Of a stretch of 64,000 bases of DNA, positions 33,553 to 46,372 are shown in pieces. Position numbers and translations under genes: made by a program. The number at the start of each line of letters is the position of its first letter. The stretch's first letter is position 1. The notes under the pieces are model-generated. The model saw only the letters and a program-made list of their open reading frames with translations, had not been told where the DNA came from and made no database searches. This DNA is from Verticillium longisporum. Lineage: Eukaryota; Ascomycota; Sordariomycetes; Glomerellales; Plectosphaerellaceae. The stretch lies in assembly GCA_019188255.1 (NCBI GenBank), contig JAETXT010000014.1, positions 62,001 through 126,000 on the forward strand. Reading direction: 5' to 3'.

Positions 33553-35343
33553 CTAAGCGCGCTCCCGCCTCCTCGGCGCTGCGCGAATAATGTCATCGAC
33601 ACGGAGGAGAAGCTGTGAATCTGTTAGCTAAAAAGCACAATATATGGTGTGAATTAGATGAGGCTCACCTCTGCCGCCTCACTTGCGGAGGACACCACCG
33701 CCTTCTTCAGCTTGTAGCTCTCCACGACGCCGAGATCCCGCATATCAGCAACACCACCCCCAGGCGACATCAGGTCAAGGCCATAGGTCGTCATGCCGTC
33801 GTAAATGGCCTTTCGAAGACGTGCCACAAGCTCACCCGAGTCCAGACCCGCGTTATCGGCAAGAATGGTCGGCAGTTGCCTGAGCGCCGTGGCGAAACTG
33901 GACACAGCCATCTGCTTCTTGCCCTCGACACGGGTGGCGGCGCCTTCAACAGCCTTGGCCATGACCATCTCGGCACATCCGCCGCCTAGCGTTGTCCTGG
34001 GCTCCTTGACTGTTTGTGATAGCACGGCTAGGGCATCGTGCAGGCTGCGCTCCGCCTCGTCCAGCAGCTGGTCGGTCGCACCGCGCAGAACAATGGTGCA
34101 GGCTTCGCCCGCGCCGACGCCAGAGAACTTGACCAGAGTGTCCTCGCCGATGATGACCTCCTCGATCAGGTCGCAGTGACCCAGCTGAACCTGCTCGGGG
34201 TGGTCAAAAGTGGAAGTGATCTCGCCGCCAGTGACCAACGCCAGCCTCTCGATACCATCAAAGTCGGCATGCTCAATCGACATGATGCCGGCGTCTGTGA
34301 AGAGTTGCTCAGGCCAGTTGTAGATCAGTTGCCTGTTGATGAAACAGTTGACGCCATGTGCCTTGATCTTCTCCACCTTGGCCTTCATTTTGTCCTTCTC
34401 CGCCTTCTCGAGCTCGGCCAGCTTGCTCGTCGAACCGACCTTGACGCGAGCGCCAAAGATCTTCACCTTGTCCGTGTCCATGGACGTGTTGGCAACGAGA
34501 ATCTTGGCATTCTCGAGGCGCTTGGGCTGGTTGACACCAATCTTCTTGTCGAGGATGAAGCCTTCGTCAAGGTACGAATCGCTGAGCTTGCCGCCGGCCT
34601 TCTTGATGATCTGGATGTGGCTAAGGTCCGATGACTGTTTCAGGCGCAGAACAGCATCGCAAGCGAGTTCGGCAAACTGATCGCGGTCCTGGGCGAGGAC
34701 TTTAGAACTCAACGTGGTCCTGGCGATGGCAACCAGATCCTTGCGGAAAGCCTCGGGGTTGTTGCTGCGGTCGACGGCAGCGTTCTCCAGCGCCTTCAGG
34801 GCAGCTTGGCTTGCTAATCTGTATCCCTCAATGATGGTCTGGGGGTGGATCTTCTTGTTGACGAGGATCTCGGCCTCGCGCAGCAGCTCGGCGGCGAGGA
34901 CGGCCACGGATGTAGTGCCGTCACCGACTTCGTCGTCCTGCACCTTGGAAATGTTGACAAGCACCTTCGCGGCAGCGTTATCGAGAGCAATGGACTTGAG
35001 GATAGTCGCGCCGTCGTTTGTAACCATGATTTCACCGGTAGAGCTGGGCTGTTTGTCAGCCGAAGTGTCCACCGATATCGATAGGGGCAGCTGCAACGAT
35101 GTAGGAGGGGTAGGCAGACATACCCAGATTGCAGGATCTTGTCCATGCCCTTAGGGCCGAGCGTACTCTTCACCAGGTCGCCGACGGCGATGGCGCCGAC
35201 AAAGGCAGAGAGGCGAGCGTTCTCGCCCTTCTCCTCGGTCGTGCCATCTGCGAAGATCTGAGTCGGGCTGAAGGACGACTGCAGAAGGCACGGTCAGCAG
35301 GGCCGTGGACAAGGGGGACAGGCCTCAACGGAAAACGTACCAT
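33553..35343 (-). CDS. CCT2: T-complex chaperonin (TRiC/CCT) subunit beta
   Basis: Four exons: 35343-35341, 35278-35124, 35043-33669 and 33612-33553, joining in frame to 530 residues, the normal length. The first coding exon is just the ATG, followed by a 62-nt intron. Group II chaperonin motifs: [14 protein letters not shown] near the N-terminus, [11 protein letters not shown], the ATPase motif [18 protein letters not shown], and [14 protein letters not shown] plus [19 protein letters not shown] in the C-terminal equatorial domain. The protein ends [16 protein letters not shown]. As one of eight subunits of the cytosolic folding chamber it helps fold actin, tubulin and WD40 proteins. It is divergent from eIF3b with a 774-bp shared spacer. 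No lesion is seen. Confidence 0.95.
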
Positions 35344-36117
35344 AATGTGAAAGTGTCGCAGAATGCGTGCGATTCGACTCGGTATGACAGGGGGACGTGC
35401 CGCTGGGTTCTTCTCGCCGTATCCTGTGTGTGGGCAGAAATGGGCAGAAGGGGGTCGTCGATATGCCTGGTACCTTACCCCGATGTGGTGATCCAGGAGC
35501 TTCTGGAAATTTTTGGTTCAGCCTGCCCTGTCCCCTCGTTGGTGGGGCTTGGGGGTGAGTGGGAGCTTACCTGAGCTCACCGTCTTTGGGCACTTCTGGC
35601 AGGAGCCTGGGACGTGTTCGCGTGGCTGACAGACGTGGGCAGTGGCTGAGCTGTGCGTCATGTGACCAGCGCGGGGCCGAGCGGGGTCCTTCCCACGCCT
35701 CTCAGCGCAACTGCCCCTGGAGCCCACACATTTGGCTGCTTGCCTGGTGCCCGAAAAATTGCCAGCCGAAAAAAGACAGACGTCTCGGACCTCTCGCGAA
35801 TCCCCTCAGCAGCAGATCTCAAGGTGCGCAAGGATAGCCCTCGACTCAAGGCTTTTCGACTGCTCACTGACATCAGGCACTTTACCGCCAGATCGTCTTG
35901 CCACAATACAACCAAGGAAGAGCGCCTTTCCCTTCGCATTTGCGCGCCCACCACCGATCGATCATCCCACACTGCATTTGCGGGGCAACACCAGCAATAG
36001 ACCATAATCCTTTGGTCGACACCGCTTCCAACGCACACATACCCATCACGCCAAAACCAGATTGACGACGACAAACAAAGTTCCCAGGAACGCATTACCC
36101 GACTCGCAACCGCAATC
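35344..36117. promoter_or_regulatory. Shared promoter region of CCT2 and eIF3b
   Basis: 774 bp separate the two start codons, so both promoters lie here. The stretch before 36118 is rich in CA and pyrimidines, as common for constitutive fungal genes; no clear TATA box is seen on either side. Confidence 0.5.
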
Positions 36118-38484
36118 ATGGCGCCGTCCTACGAGCACCTTCGCGAGGCAGACCTCGACGAAGACGAGTACGATGAGGAGGAGATCGATATTTCCGACCT
36201 GCGCGAGAAGTACGAGGTGCAACTCGAGCATGGCTACGACACGTTTGTCGTCATTGATGGCCTCCCCGCCGTCACCGAGGAGCAGAAGCCCAAGCTGGTC
36301 AAGTTTTTGCTGAAGAAACTGAACCAGGTTGGCAAGACGCGAGAGGACCTCATCTTCATGCCCATGGGTGAGGATGGCCTGTCTCTGAGGTAGGCGCATC
36401 CCAACGACATGTGTCTCACATCTCGCCATTTTGCTCACACGTCTCACAGATTCGCCTTTGTCGAGTACTCTTCCGCCGGCGAGGCCGCCGCTGCCGTCAG
36501 GGGCCTCGACATGGTTGCCCTCGACAAGAAGCACACCCTGCGTGTCAACAAGCTGACCGACATTGACCGTTACGGCCGCGAGGGTCGCGTTGACGAGGAT
36601 TATACCCCTCCTCAGATTGAGGAGTTCCAGGAGAAGGAGCACCTCCGATGGTGGCTCAAGGACCCCAGTGGCCGTGGCCGCGACCAGTTCGTCATGTACC
36701 GTGGAGAGTCCGTTGGCGTCTGCTGGAACAACGAGAAGGAGCCTGCCGAGACCGTGGTCGATCGTCAGCACTGGACCGAGAGCTTCGTTCAGTGGTCACC
36801 CCTCGGCACATATTTGACTTCGGTCCACGCACAAGGTGTTCAGCTCTGGGGCGGCGCTTCCTGGTCCAGGCAAAGGCGGTTCGCGCACCCCTTTGTCAAC
36901 CTCATCGCTTTCTCTCCCAACGAGAAGTACATCGTCACTTGGTCCGCTCGCCCTATCTCTATTCCCGAGGACGGCCACCCCGCGCTCTCTGTCGACGATG
37001 ACGGCAAGAACTACGTTATTTGGGACATTGAGACGTCCAAGCCCCTCCGATCCTTCGCGAGCCTTGACGTCCCCGGTGCCGAGGGCGATGATGGCGTCGC
37101 TAAGCAGCGCAAGTCTCCCTGGCCTGCGTTCAAGTGGTCAGCCGACGACAAGTACGTCGCCCGTTTGACCCAGGGTTCCTCCATTTCTGTTTACGAGCTC
37201 CCTCGCATGGGTCTGCTCGACAAGACGACGATCAAGATTGACGGTGTCATGGACTTTGACTGGGCGCCCGCCACCGTTCACCGCGAGGGTGTCAAGAACT
37301 ATGAGCAGCTCTTCTGCTACTGGACTCCCGAGATTGGCAGCAACCCCGCCAAGGTCGGTCTCATGAGCATTCCCTCCAAGGAGATTGTGAGGACATTGAA
37401 CCTCTTCAGCGTCAGCGATGTCAAGCTTCACTGGCAGTCGGACGCCTCCTTCCTTTGCGTCAAGGTCGACAGGCATTCCAAGTCGAAGAAGTCACAGGCC
37501 ACGTCGCTCGAAATTTTCCGCGTCAAGGAGAAGGGCGTTCCCGTCGAGGTCGTCGACACGATCAAGGACACCGTCGTCAACTTTGCCTGGGAGCCCAAGG
37601 GTGACCGTTTCGTCATCATCACGACCACCGAGCCCGCCGGCCCCACGGCCGTCGCGCCTAAGACGTCGGTCGCCTTCTTCTGCCCGGAGAAGAACAAGGG
37701 CCCCACGCCTGGCAACTTCAAGCACCTGCGCACCCTCGACAAGAAGAACAGCAACTCTATCTACTGGTCACCCCGCGGCCGCTTCGTTGTCGTGGCTACC
37801 GTTCACAACACGCAGAGCTCCGACCTCGACTTCTACGACCTCGACTTTGAGGGCGAGAAGCCCGAGTCAGACAAGGACCTGACTGCCAACCTTCAGCTCA
37901 TGAACACCGCCGACCACTACGGCGTGACTGACGTTGAGTGGGACCCCTCTGGTCGCTTCGTCGCCACCTGGTCGTCCTCGTGGAAGCACAGCGTGAGTAT
38001 TCTTGCGCACTATGCATCAATATCCCCCCTTCTCCAGAGACGGAAGACTAACACCTAGTAGATGGAGAATGGCTACCACATTTACGACTTCAAGGGCGAG
38101 CAGCTGCGTGAGGAGCACGTGGAGAAGTTCAAGCAGTTCCTCTGGCGCCCGCGCCCCGCGACACTGCTCACCAAGGAGGAACAGAAGCAGATCCGCAAGA
38201 ACCTGCGCGAGTACAGCAAGACGTTCGAGCAGGAGGACGCCGACCGTGGCGCGTCTGCGGACCGCGAGGTCGTCGAGGCCCGCCGCCGCCAGCTCGACGA
38301 GTGGCTCGCGTGGCGCGAGTCGATCGAGGAGGAGCTTGTCGAGGAGCGCGCCTACCTCGGTCTGCCCGAGGATCCCATCGCCGAGCTGCTTGCTTCCAAG
38401 GTCACCAACCCCGACGCCGAAGAGCAGATCATCGAGGAGATTGTGGAGGAGGTCATCGAGGAGACGGAGGAGATTCTGCAGTAG
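36118..38484 (+). CDS. PRT1: Translation initiation factor eIF3 subunit b
   Basis: Exons 36118-36389, 36450-37992 and 38062-38484 (introns 60 and 69 nt) give 745 residues. An acidic N-terminus ([20 protein letters not shown]) leads into an RRM at about 40-125 ([12 protein letters not shown] ... [21 protein letters not shown] ... HTLRVNKL), which binds eIF3a/j. A nine-blade beta-propeller follows ([72 protein letters not shown]). The C-terminal helix region ends [18 protein letters not shown]. eIF3b is the core scaffold of eIF3 on the 40S ribosome. Intact, with codon use strongly biased to C-ending codons as expected for high expression. Confidence 0.95.
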
Positions 38485-39020
38485 AGGAAGCATACGAGGA
38501 TGAAGGGTTTTGGTGTGGTGTGGCCTAGCGGCGTGGGCAAAAATTTCGGTTGGCTTCTCGGTATGACGCGTTCGATTCGGGGCAAACGACGACAAGGACG
38601 GGCGGAAGGATCAGCCAAGGCGGATAATGGACTGATACATTGCAATGTCATTTTTTTGTACGAGCATTAGAAGCCTCGCATGGCATCGCTTCTCACAAAG
38701 AAATCTGGGTACACGCTATGTGGCGGTGACAATGAAACGTGAACGTAAAGCTGTCGGTGATCATTTGAGTGGCCGGAACCCACCGTTTCCTCCTTGATTC
38801 TTGTCGACGAGATTTCCAACCTCTGCTCTATACATTATTATCTCATATATACAGCAACCACGTCCCCTTTGTGTAAATTGGCGCCAGTGATATTCCCAGG
38901 TAGCATCACAATAATTAATCCTCCTCCCCTCCTCCGTTCTTTTTGTCCAGAAAGAAAGATCATCAAGTCGGCCGTAGGTCACGTAGGCCCTTGCGGAGCC
39001 TTGTCGCTCAAGACGGGGTT
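38485..39020. other. Convergent 3' spacer
   Basis: 536 bp between the ends of eIF3b and the TBC gene. Nothing but untranslated sequence is seen. Confidence 0.4.
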
Positions 39021-41434
39021 TTATGCCTTGCCGGCCTCCCTGAGCCAGCGCATCCAGCCTTCTTCATCACCAGATCCGCCGGCCAGCGCAACTTTGCCAT
39101 TCTTCGTCGGTCCGCTCTCAACGAGCTTGCGGACCTCGTCGCCGTCGCGCGTGCCCAATAGCGCCATCTCCTGACGCAGCAGCATGGCTGTCGCGGCACG
39201 GACGAGGAGGGCATCACCTTCAAACACATACACGTCCCACAGCCGTGCGCACTCGTCCATAGCAAGGTGCGACGTGCCGAGTCCAGTGAAGATGGTGTTG
39301 AGATACACTTCCGGGTCGGCATCGGATATGTTGCGGGTCAGGTGTTCATGTAGTCCAGGAGATTTAACCTGGAGCGTCTGCAGGACCAGGTTGTAGGCTG
39401 ATGCCTTGGCGCCTGGGTCCGATGCATAGAAGCCGAGTGAGAGCGGGCGGTTGAGAACATTGGCGAGAGCAATGAATGCCGACGATGGGTTCGGCAAATT
39501 AAGCAAGAGAAGGGCCCCGACAGTCTGCTCATGTCAGTCACTGGAGCGGGGGGGGGTCATGGAGGGGGGCAGATTACTCACGTTGCAGCCCGCAACGTAG
39601 CCGATGTCGCTGCGATACATGGCGTATGCCGAGAGGAGATCGACCAGGCTCTGGTGTAGAGGCCCGCCGACCTGAAAGATACGCAGATCTCGCCACGTAT
39701 TCTCGTTGACATCCTCTCTGATCTTGGAAAGCCAGGCCCCCTCCCGGATGCCTCCTGCGTCCCCCTTCCCTGCCTTGACGCGACTGCCGCCATCATGCGC
39801 TCGGCCGAGCGCCGCCTTGAACGAGTTGGGCGTCAAGCCGAGCTCATTGCCAATGGCGCGAGACCACACTACGCCTCGACTTCGAGAGGCCACGCCTCGC
39901 CACCACAGCTCGCGGGTTCGCCGTTCCCTGATGGCATCTGACCACCGCGGTATGATGCTGTCTTCCCATATACGCATCAAGCCATTGGCCGTGACGTCAC
40001 GGTCGTTGGATTTCGTCATCTTCTCTGCTTCCCGTCGACGCTCGGATTCCGCACTTCGTGCCATCATCTTCTCGTATTCTTTCCAGTGCTTCTTGTCCTC
40101 GTTTGGATCCTTCGGTGGCAGCCACGAGGGTCGCGTACGCCCGAGAACAGCTTCCTTCTCCTTCGACATGGGCATGGCGTCGATCATCATGTTAGATTGG
40201 CGCAGCGAAGGGAGATCTGGCAGCGCCGATTTGTGCCGCTGTTCCTTGCGGCCTCGGACGTAGGAGAAGCTGTCAATGTCGCCGCTGTCGTCGGCATGCT
40301 CCTCGAGCTTCTCCGTCAAGGCCTTGGCTTCGGCGCTGAGCCCCGAATGTACGGCGCTCCAGCTCTTGGCGCGGGCCTTGAGTGGCTCGGGTATATCGGC
40401 GTCGTCTGGTTCGGCGGCTGGGGATGTGGAACGTGCGGCAGCATCGGCATCCGTCTTCCAGGTCGGTGATTTGAGGGAGCCTTGGGCCATGGCTATGGCG
40501 GGTGTGCCGTTGCCCAGGCTGCGCACGCGCTCTTTGGGCGCCCTATCGCTGGAGGGCGCGCGAGAGGAGGGTCGGCTGAAGGCGCGCTCGGCCTGTGGAC
40601 GGGGTGAGATGGGGACGTTATCGAGGAGAAGGCCGTCGGGGATGTTGTCGTCGTCGTCTTCGTCGCATTCGTTTTCCAGTTCAAGGACCGACTTCCTGTC
40701 GCGGTCCGACTGCCAGCTGCCGCGCCGTGGACGCATGAGCGTGTTCGGATCTCGCGGCACAAGGGACATGTTGGGGCTCGGGCTGCGATGGCGGCGGTTG
40801 GGGAACGAGAGAGACGTGGCGGATCGACTGAGGAGGCCTCTTGGATGGGGCATGCCCCTGTGGCCGTCGGCGGACCGAGCATTGAGAGTTGTGCTTCGGG
40901 TGGTGAAGGTTCGCGGGTCTGCCTGCAGAGTGGACAGGGCCGGCCGTGTACGGGGACGGGGCCGATCTCGGGTTTCCTTCGTCCCTTGGCGCCTGCTGCG
41001 AGGTCTCGCGTCGCGGGAGGGGATATGGGGCTTGTGAGGCTCGTGAGACTGGTGCTCGACTGCGGTGTCGTGGCTGCATGCTCTGCCGCAGAGGTCGCAG
41101 CGGCGGCCGCATACCCGGGATGAGGAGGATATCGCTCGGTGGAGTAGGAACGGCCGTAGGGGTTGGATGGCCGGGCGCCAACAGAAGGGCGGGCGTGAGG
41201 GTCGCGCAGGTGTTTGGCAAAGGTCTTGGTAGCGAGGGTCGTGTCGTCCTCGAGGCCAATGTCTTCAAAGTGGCTCACGTCGTCGAGTACGCTGTTATCG
41301 TCGGAGTGGAGGGACATGGACTGGAAAGAGGAGGATTTGGACGAGCCCAGGGCCGTCATGTCTGGAGGCGACCCCAGGGCGGCACTGGCGGAAGCCGGGC
41401 GGCCCATGGGCCCGGCTGCTTCTTCGTGGTACAT
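39021..41434 (-). CDS. TBC-domain protein, probable pseudo-RabGAP (frame interrupted)
   Basis: Exons 41434-39582 and 39524-39021 (57-nt intron). The N-terminal 450 residues are Ser/Pro-rich and disordered. The TBC domain runs from ELWWRGVASRSRGVVWSRAIGN to the C-terminus, with FQVGGPLHQSLVDLLSAYAM and YRSDIGYVAGCN. In active Rab GTPase activators the arginine finger is in IxxDxxR and the glutamine finger in YxQG; here they read IREDVNE and YVAG, so both catalytic residues are absent. It resembles the TBC1D12/14 group in layout (WWRG, AIGNEL, FQxGGP). One base is missing, most likely in the C run around 41024-41027; a frame open on both sides allows a break anywhere from about 40860 to 41030. 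Restored length 785 residues. Confidence 0.82.
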
Positions 41435-42787
41435 GGAAGTCGCCGCTCAATCTGTCTGCATGGCGGCAATGGGGATGGATGGATATGCGGGCGGGTAGAT
41501 CGTGACACGACAGGTGGGAGAAGAGCGCGGCAAGGCGGTAGGCAAGCGACGGCGGGTCTGGTGATGTGATTGTGGTGATGGTTTTGTCTTGTCAGGTGCG
41601 GAATCGGCAGCAACGGTTGTTTCTTGCTAGGTCGTTTGGTCGGAGTGTTCAGGATTCGGCGAGGTCTCTTACCTCCATTATCGACTAGTCGTGGGGGCGT
41701 AAGGAGATATGATTGATGTTTTTGCTTGAATTGGAATTAACGGTGACAGCTGGCGCTGCTGCCAGCCTGCTACTCTTGATCAAGGAGGGGAGGAGATTGA
41801 CGTGTGGCGCAGGGCTGCTGTTGACGTCTCTCACTGGATGACGGCTGAGGCCTTGCGAGAGCGACCTTACTTGTCCCTCGATTGACCAGTCCACGGGCAG
41901 GAGGCCTGGCCGCCTCAGCAGACGCGGCCGATCGGAGGCTCTGACTTTTGGATGGTCTCGACTCTTGCTTACCCCTGATTCAGCGGAGCCGTGCTGGCTG
42001 AGGGCGGGGGGTTGCCCAGTGGGCATCGACGCCGGACAGGGATAAGACGTGTGCCCTGGAGCCCCATGGTTGGTCTGCCCACTGTTGGTGGGTGCCTCCG
42101 CAGCTGAAAAGTGTGCCTCCACAGGCTGTCAATGGCTGGAGGGTGCCTGTCAAGCGAGGGGCCTGCTGCCCTGAAGGGGAAGTGCATCACATGCAGCAAG
42201 AGGGGTCCCAGTCTTGACAGTGTCTTGTTGTCATTTCCGGTGGTGCATGAAGCCCGACACCAATCACACTGACTCGCGATTGATCCCGGGGACATGCTGC
42301 ACCTTGTTATTCTGCATCCGAATGGGTGATGCTGTTGGTCTAAAATAGTATGAGAAGAGTTCTTTTTTTGGTGTGTTGATTCCCTTGCTTCAGTCCCGTC
42401 AATATCTTGACCGATGATAGGCAGACTCCGAGAGCCCTAAAGGTAGACAATGGCAATCCAGGCAGCAGCAGGAAAACACCACTCGATTGACCAGTCCGGG
42501 ACCAAACACGGTGCGTTCTCGCCCTGATAAGCTTCACGCCGGTGCCGCAGGACCCGTGCAGCGAGCCATCGTGACAACCCATCCTCATGACGCAAGTGCA
42601 ACAGCTCCCCGCGTGATTGAGTTCCCGGCTCCGACGGCAGACATCACCCACGATTCGATGATGAGTACCACAACCCAAGACCTGGCCGTCTCTTGATCCT
42701 TTCTTTCCTCCCTCTATAAAGGATCTTTCCTCCCTCTACAAAGGATCTTTCCTCCCTCTACAACACCGGGACTGGAAGACAGCGGCC
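41435..42787. promoter_or_regulatory. Divergent promoter region of TBC and CE9-like genes
   Basis: 1.35 kb between two divergent starts. Near the CE9-like gene it holds three copies of a pyrimidine-rich 22-bp repeat and a TATAAA (see next entry). No gene is supported. Confidence 0.45.
42698..42764 (+). repeat. Three tandem 22-bp copies over the core promoter
   Basis: The unit GGATCTTTCCTCCCTCTACA plus two bases occurs at 42721-42742 and 42743-42764; a diverged first copy at 42698-42720 has CTATAAA where the others have CTACAAA. The first copy thus supplies the TATA box (42714-42720), 68 bp before the ATG at 42788, and the repeats multiply the pyrimidine tract typical of fungal transcription starts. 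Confidence 0.65.
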
Positions 42788-45738
42788 ATGACTTCCTCAT
42801 ACACCAAGGCGACCCCTCCGCCATACGAATACAGCTCCCTGGCCCCACCTGTTGGAGCTCTGCCTGCCAGTCGAACACAATGTCGACAGCTCCGGATCCG
42901 TCACCGTCGCGGCATGAAGCTCCTGGCCATCTCCGGCTTGGCCTGTCTCGTCTTCCTCGTCTACGCTCAGTGGAACCAACTGACAGTCCTGCCTTCCTGG
43001 CGGCATTCTCACCTCGCCGCTGATCGTCTTCAAGAGGATCTTCAAACGTGCACCAAGCTTCGACGAAAGCCTCAGGACCCGATTGGCCTGGGGCGTACCA
43101 AGAATGCACGCCATGTTGACGGCCACAAGCCCACTCTCATCCAGAATGCGACAATCTGGGTCGGTGAGCCTGTGAGAGGCACCTCGCTCGAGGATGCCCG
43201 CGCGGGCAAAGGCTATTCGTGGATCAGTGGCGATGTGTTTGTGCAGTTCGGACTGATTCAAAAGGTCAACGCTCACATCAGCCTCAAGTCTCTCCCTGAC
43301 GACACGCAGATCTACGATGCCAAGGGTCGCCAGCTGACGGCCGGCATCATTGATATGCACTCGCACGTTGGCGTCAGCTCGCTGCCCGACCTAGCCGGCA
43401 CCGAGGACACGAACGAGCTCTCCTCGGACATCACCCCCTATGTCCGTTCCATCGACGGCCTCAACCCGCTCGATCCCCAGTGGCAGGTCATCAAATCTGG
43501 CGGTGTCACCACCTCGCTGGTTCTGCCCGGCTCCGGCAACAACATTGGCGGCGAGGCCTTCGTTTTCAAGCATGCGATTGGCGAAAAGGATGGTCGCAAG
43601 GAGATCTCTGCAGCCGACATGCTTGCCGACCCTGACCGGAACTGGCGCTATATGAAGATGGCCTGCGGTGAGAATGCCAAGCGCGTGTACGGCAAGGTTG
43701 GACGCGGGCCCTTCTCGCGCCTCGGCGAGAGCTGGGAGTTCCGTCACGCATTCGAACAGGCTGCAGCCCTCGTGCGGAAGCAGGACGACTGGTGCGACCA
43801 GGCCGAAAAGTATGGCGTTGGCAGCCTAGACGATTACCTGCCGCAGAATCTGCACTGGGAGAGCTTAGGCGCTGTCCTTCGGGGGCAGGTTCACGTCAAC
43901 ACGCATTGCTACACGATTCCTGACCTCGAGGCCTTCATCGACCACACCAACGAGTTCAAGTTTCCGCTGCGGGCATTTCATCATGCCCACCAGACCTTCT
44001 TGGTGCCTGAGGTAATGCAAAGCCCCTGTTCTGGGGTTCTAGTCCTTTTTGCTAATCATTCGACAAGATTCTCAAGCGGGCGTGGGGAGGTCGCCCGCCC
44101 GCTTCCGCTCTCTTCGCCGACAACATGTATTACAAGGCTGAAGCCTACGTGGGATCAGAACATGCTGGCAAGATTCTGTGGGATAACGGTCTCACTCCAG
44201 TTTACGTCAGCGACAACCCCGTCATCAACGCTCAGCACGTCCTCTTTGAGGCCGCGAAGGCATACCGATACGGTCTCCCCTACCATGCCGCGCTCGCTGG
44301 CGTCACGACAGCGTCGGCAGAGCTTCTTGGTCTGGGAGAACGGCTGGGAAAGATCAAGCCGGGATTCGACGCTGACATTGTCGTCTGGGACAGTGATCCG
44401 CTCAGCGTCGGAGCCGCGCCTGCGCAGGTCTGGATCGACGGCTTCGCGCAGTTTGAGAACCCTGTCGAGCTTGACAAGCCTCTGAAGGGACCGATCGCCG
44501 CGCCGAACTCGAGCGTTGCTGTGAGGGGCGGCATCTCGCATCACAGAAACATTGTCTTTACTGGTGTCACCAAGATTCTGCTCTCGGAAGGCAAGGGTCG
44601 GACGTCCTTGGACGGAGCCGTCAACGTTGTCGTGTCTGACGGCGAAATCACCTGTACAGGTGAGTGTAGCGTGGAGATCACCGCTGCTCGCCAAGGGGCG
44701 TCGCACAAGTTCGTCGCCCTCGAGGACGGCCACCTCACGCACTCATTCACGGCGTTCGGGTCGCAGATCGGGCTGAACGCCATAGACGCCGAGAGTAATA
44801 CGGCCAACGGTGAGAGCACCGAGTTCAGCCGTGGGGTCGACGGGTTGGCACTGGACACGAAGAAGCTGCACGTGGCGCATCAATACGGCATCACGCGGGC
44901 CGTCTCTGCGCCAACGTTCTCTGGGGGACTGACGCACCGGGGCACCAGTGTGGGATTCGTCGCGGACGCACAGCACGCGCTCGAGAAGGGTGCCGTTTGG
45001 TCGGAGGATGCTGCTGTGCATTACACCCTCACTGTTGACGTCAAGCAGGGCAACACGCCCTCCATCTCGACTGCCGTAGGCGCACTACGCAAGGACCTGC
45101 TGGAAGCAGTCTCGAACAACGACACAATCTCCGACCCGCACTCGGAGGAGGCTTTCCTGAAGAGGGTGGTGGAAGGCGAACTGCCTCTGGTGTTGACAGT
45201 GCACAGCGCGGACACGATTTCTGCCGTGCTGCGGCTCAAGGCCGATGTCGAGGCCGTCATTGCCGCGTCGGAGTCGCCCTCGACAAAACTCCGCGTCGTC
45301 ATCCTGGGCGGAGCAGAGGCGCACCTTGTGGCCTCTGAGCTCGCAGCGGCCGACGTTGGCGTGGTCCTGGCGCCATTCCAGTCATACGCCGCGTCGTGGG
45401 ATCAGCGACGTGCGCTCACGGGCGCGCCCCTGACGAATGGGACAGCGATAGATGCGCTCATCGATGCGGGTGTCACGACGGCCATCGGGCTGGAGGAGGA
45501 CTGGCTCATTCGCGACCTGGCGCTGCTTGCGGGCATCGCCTACCACAACGGCGGTGGGCGCCTTTCGCAGAAGCAGGCCCTTGACCTCGTGTCGTCAAAC
45601 GTGTACAAGCTGCTAGGCGTCAAGCAACAGGCGCAAGACGATAGGCATTTCGTGGTGTTCGAGGGCAGCCCGTTGGACATTGGCAGCCGTGTGCGTGCGG
45701 TTGGAAATGGAAAGAAGGAGACTACAGTGATGACATGA
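42788..45738 (+). CDS. Membrane-anchored amidohydrolase, carbohydrate esterase family 9-like
   Basis: Exons 42788-44011 and 44068-45738 (56-nt intron) give 964 residues. A cytosolic tail of about 43 residues is followed by one helix (KLLAISGLACLVFLVYAQW), so it is a type II membrane protein with its domain in the lumen or outside. The amidohydrolase barrel has the metal-binding HxH in GIIDMHSHVGV, then GSGNNIGGEAFVF, RGQVHVNTHCYTIPDL, RAFHHAHQTF, YVSDNPVINAQ (final Asp) and LGKIKPGFDADIVVWDSDPL. Fungal genes of this type are often labelled CE9 (GlcNAc-6-phosphate deacetylase family), but the large size and membrane anchor differ from the classic enzyme. A second, degenerate half (about 600-960) ends at IGSRVRAVGNG. 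Substrate unknown. Confidence 0.82.
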
Positions 45739-46372
45739 CATGGTAGGAAGCAAAAAGAGACCTAAGCTTAATACATTAGGTTTACCAAGACGATGGCAGC
45801 ATGATGAAGAATCCCGGTCCTTTCAGAGACGTCGACTTGTTTGTCGCCCGCGCGGTTGATGTGTAATCAGGGGCGCTACATGTACAGTGGACTGACTCGA
45901 CGGGCCAGGCCTGAATCCGTGCCGGCATCCGTTTGCTGACGAGATGAGGAGCTAATTAGAGGTTCGCATTTCCGGGGAGCTTGAACTAAGATCCCTTATT
46001 AGGTCAGCTCCCGCGCGGCTATGACATGGTGCCTAGGCACATGGGGTACTCACCTAACAGGTAGCTAGGGAGGTGCCTTGTGGAAAGGCAAAGCCAGGTG
46101 CCACAGCACAGCAAATAGTGCCACTCCGAGGTAGTTGCTGAAGGTTCCGAAACCGAATGGCGCCTTGTTCGAATTCGTAGTGTATCATCGGCAAATCGAG
46201 TCGGATTGTGAACCGAACGAGGGGCACCGACACTGTATCGCGCCATACTTATTCCGCGTCTCAGCCTTGCCACACCTGCCTGTCTTACCAAGCTGGATTC
46301 ATCGTGGGGTGTGCAGACATCCTTTAAGTGCCCCAAGATCCCCCCCTTCAACGCTTCCCTCAACACTTGGCC
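45739..46372. other. Intergenic spacer
   Basis: 634 bp with no supported gene; it includes the promoter of the following dioxygenase gene. Confidence 0.4.

Noticed and set aside
36046..36771. 241-residue minus-strand frame opposite eIF3b
   Set aside because: Antisense shadow of a highly biased coding sequence; the plus strand carries a complete eIF3b.
42797..43366. 189-residue minus-strand frame within the CE9-like gene
   Set aside because: Antisense shadow; the plus strand encodes the membrane anchor and amidohydrolase start.
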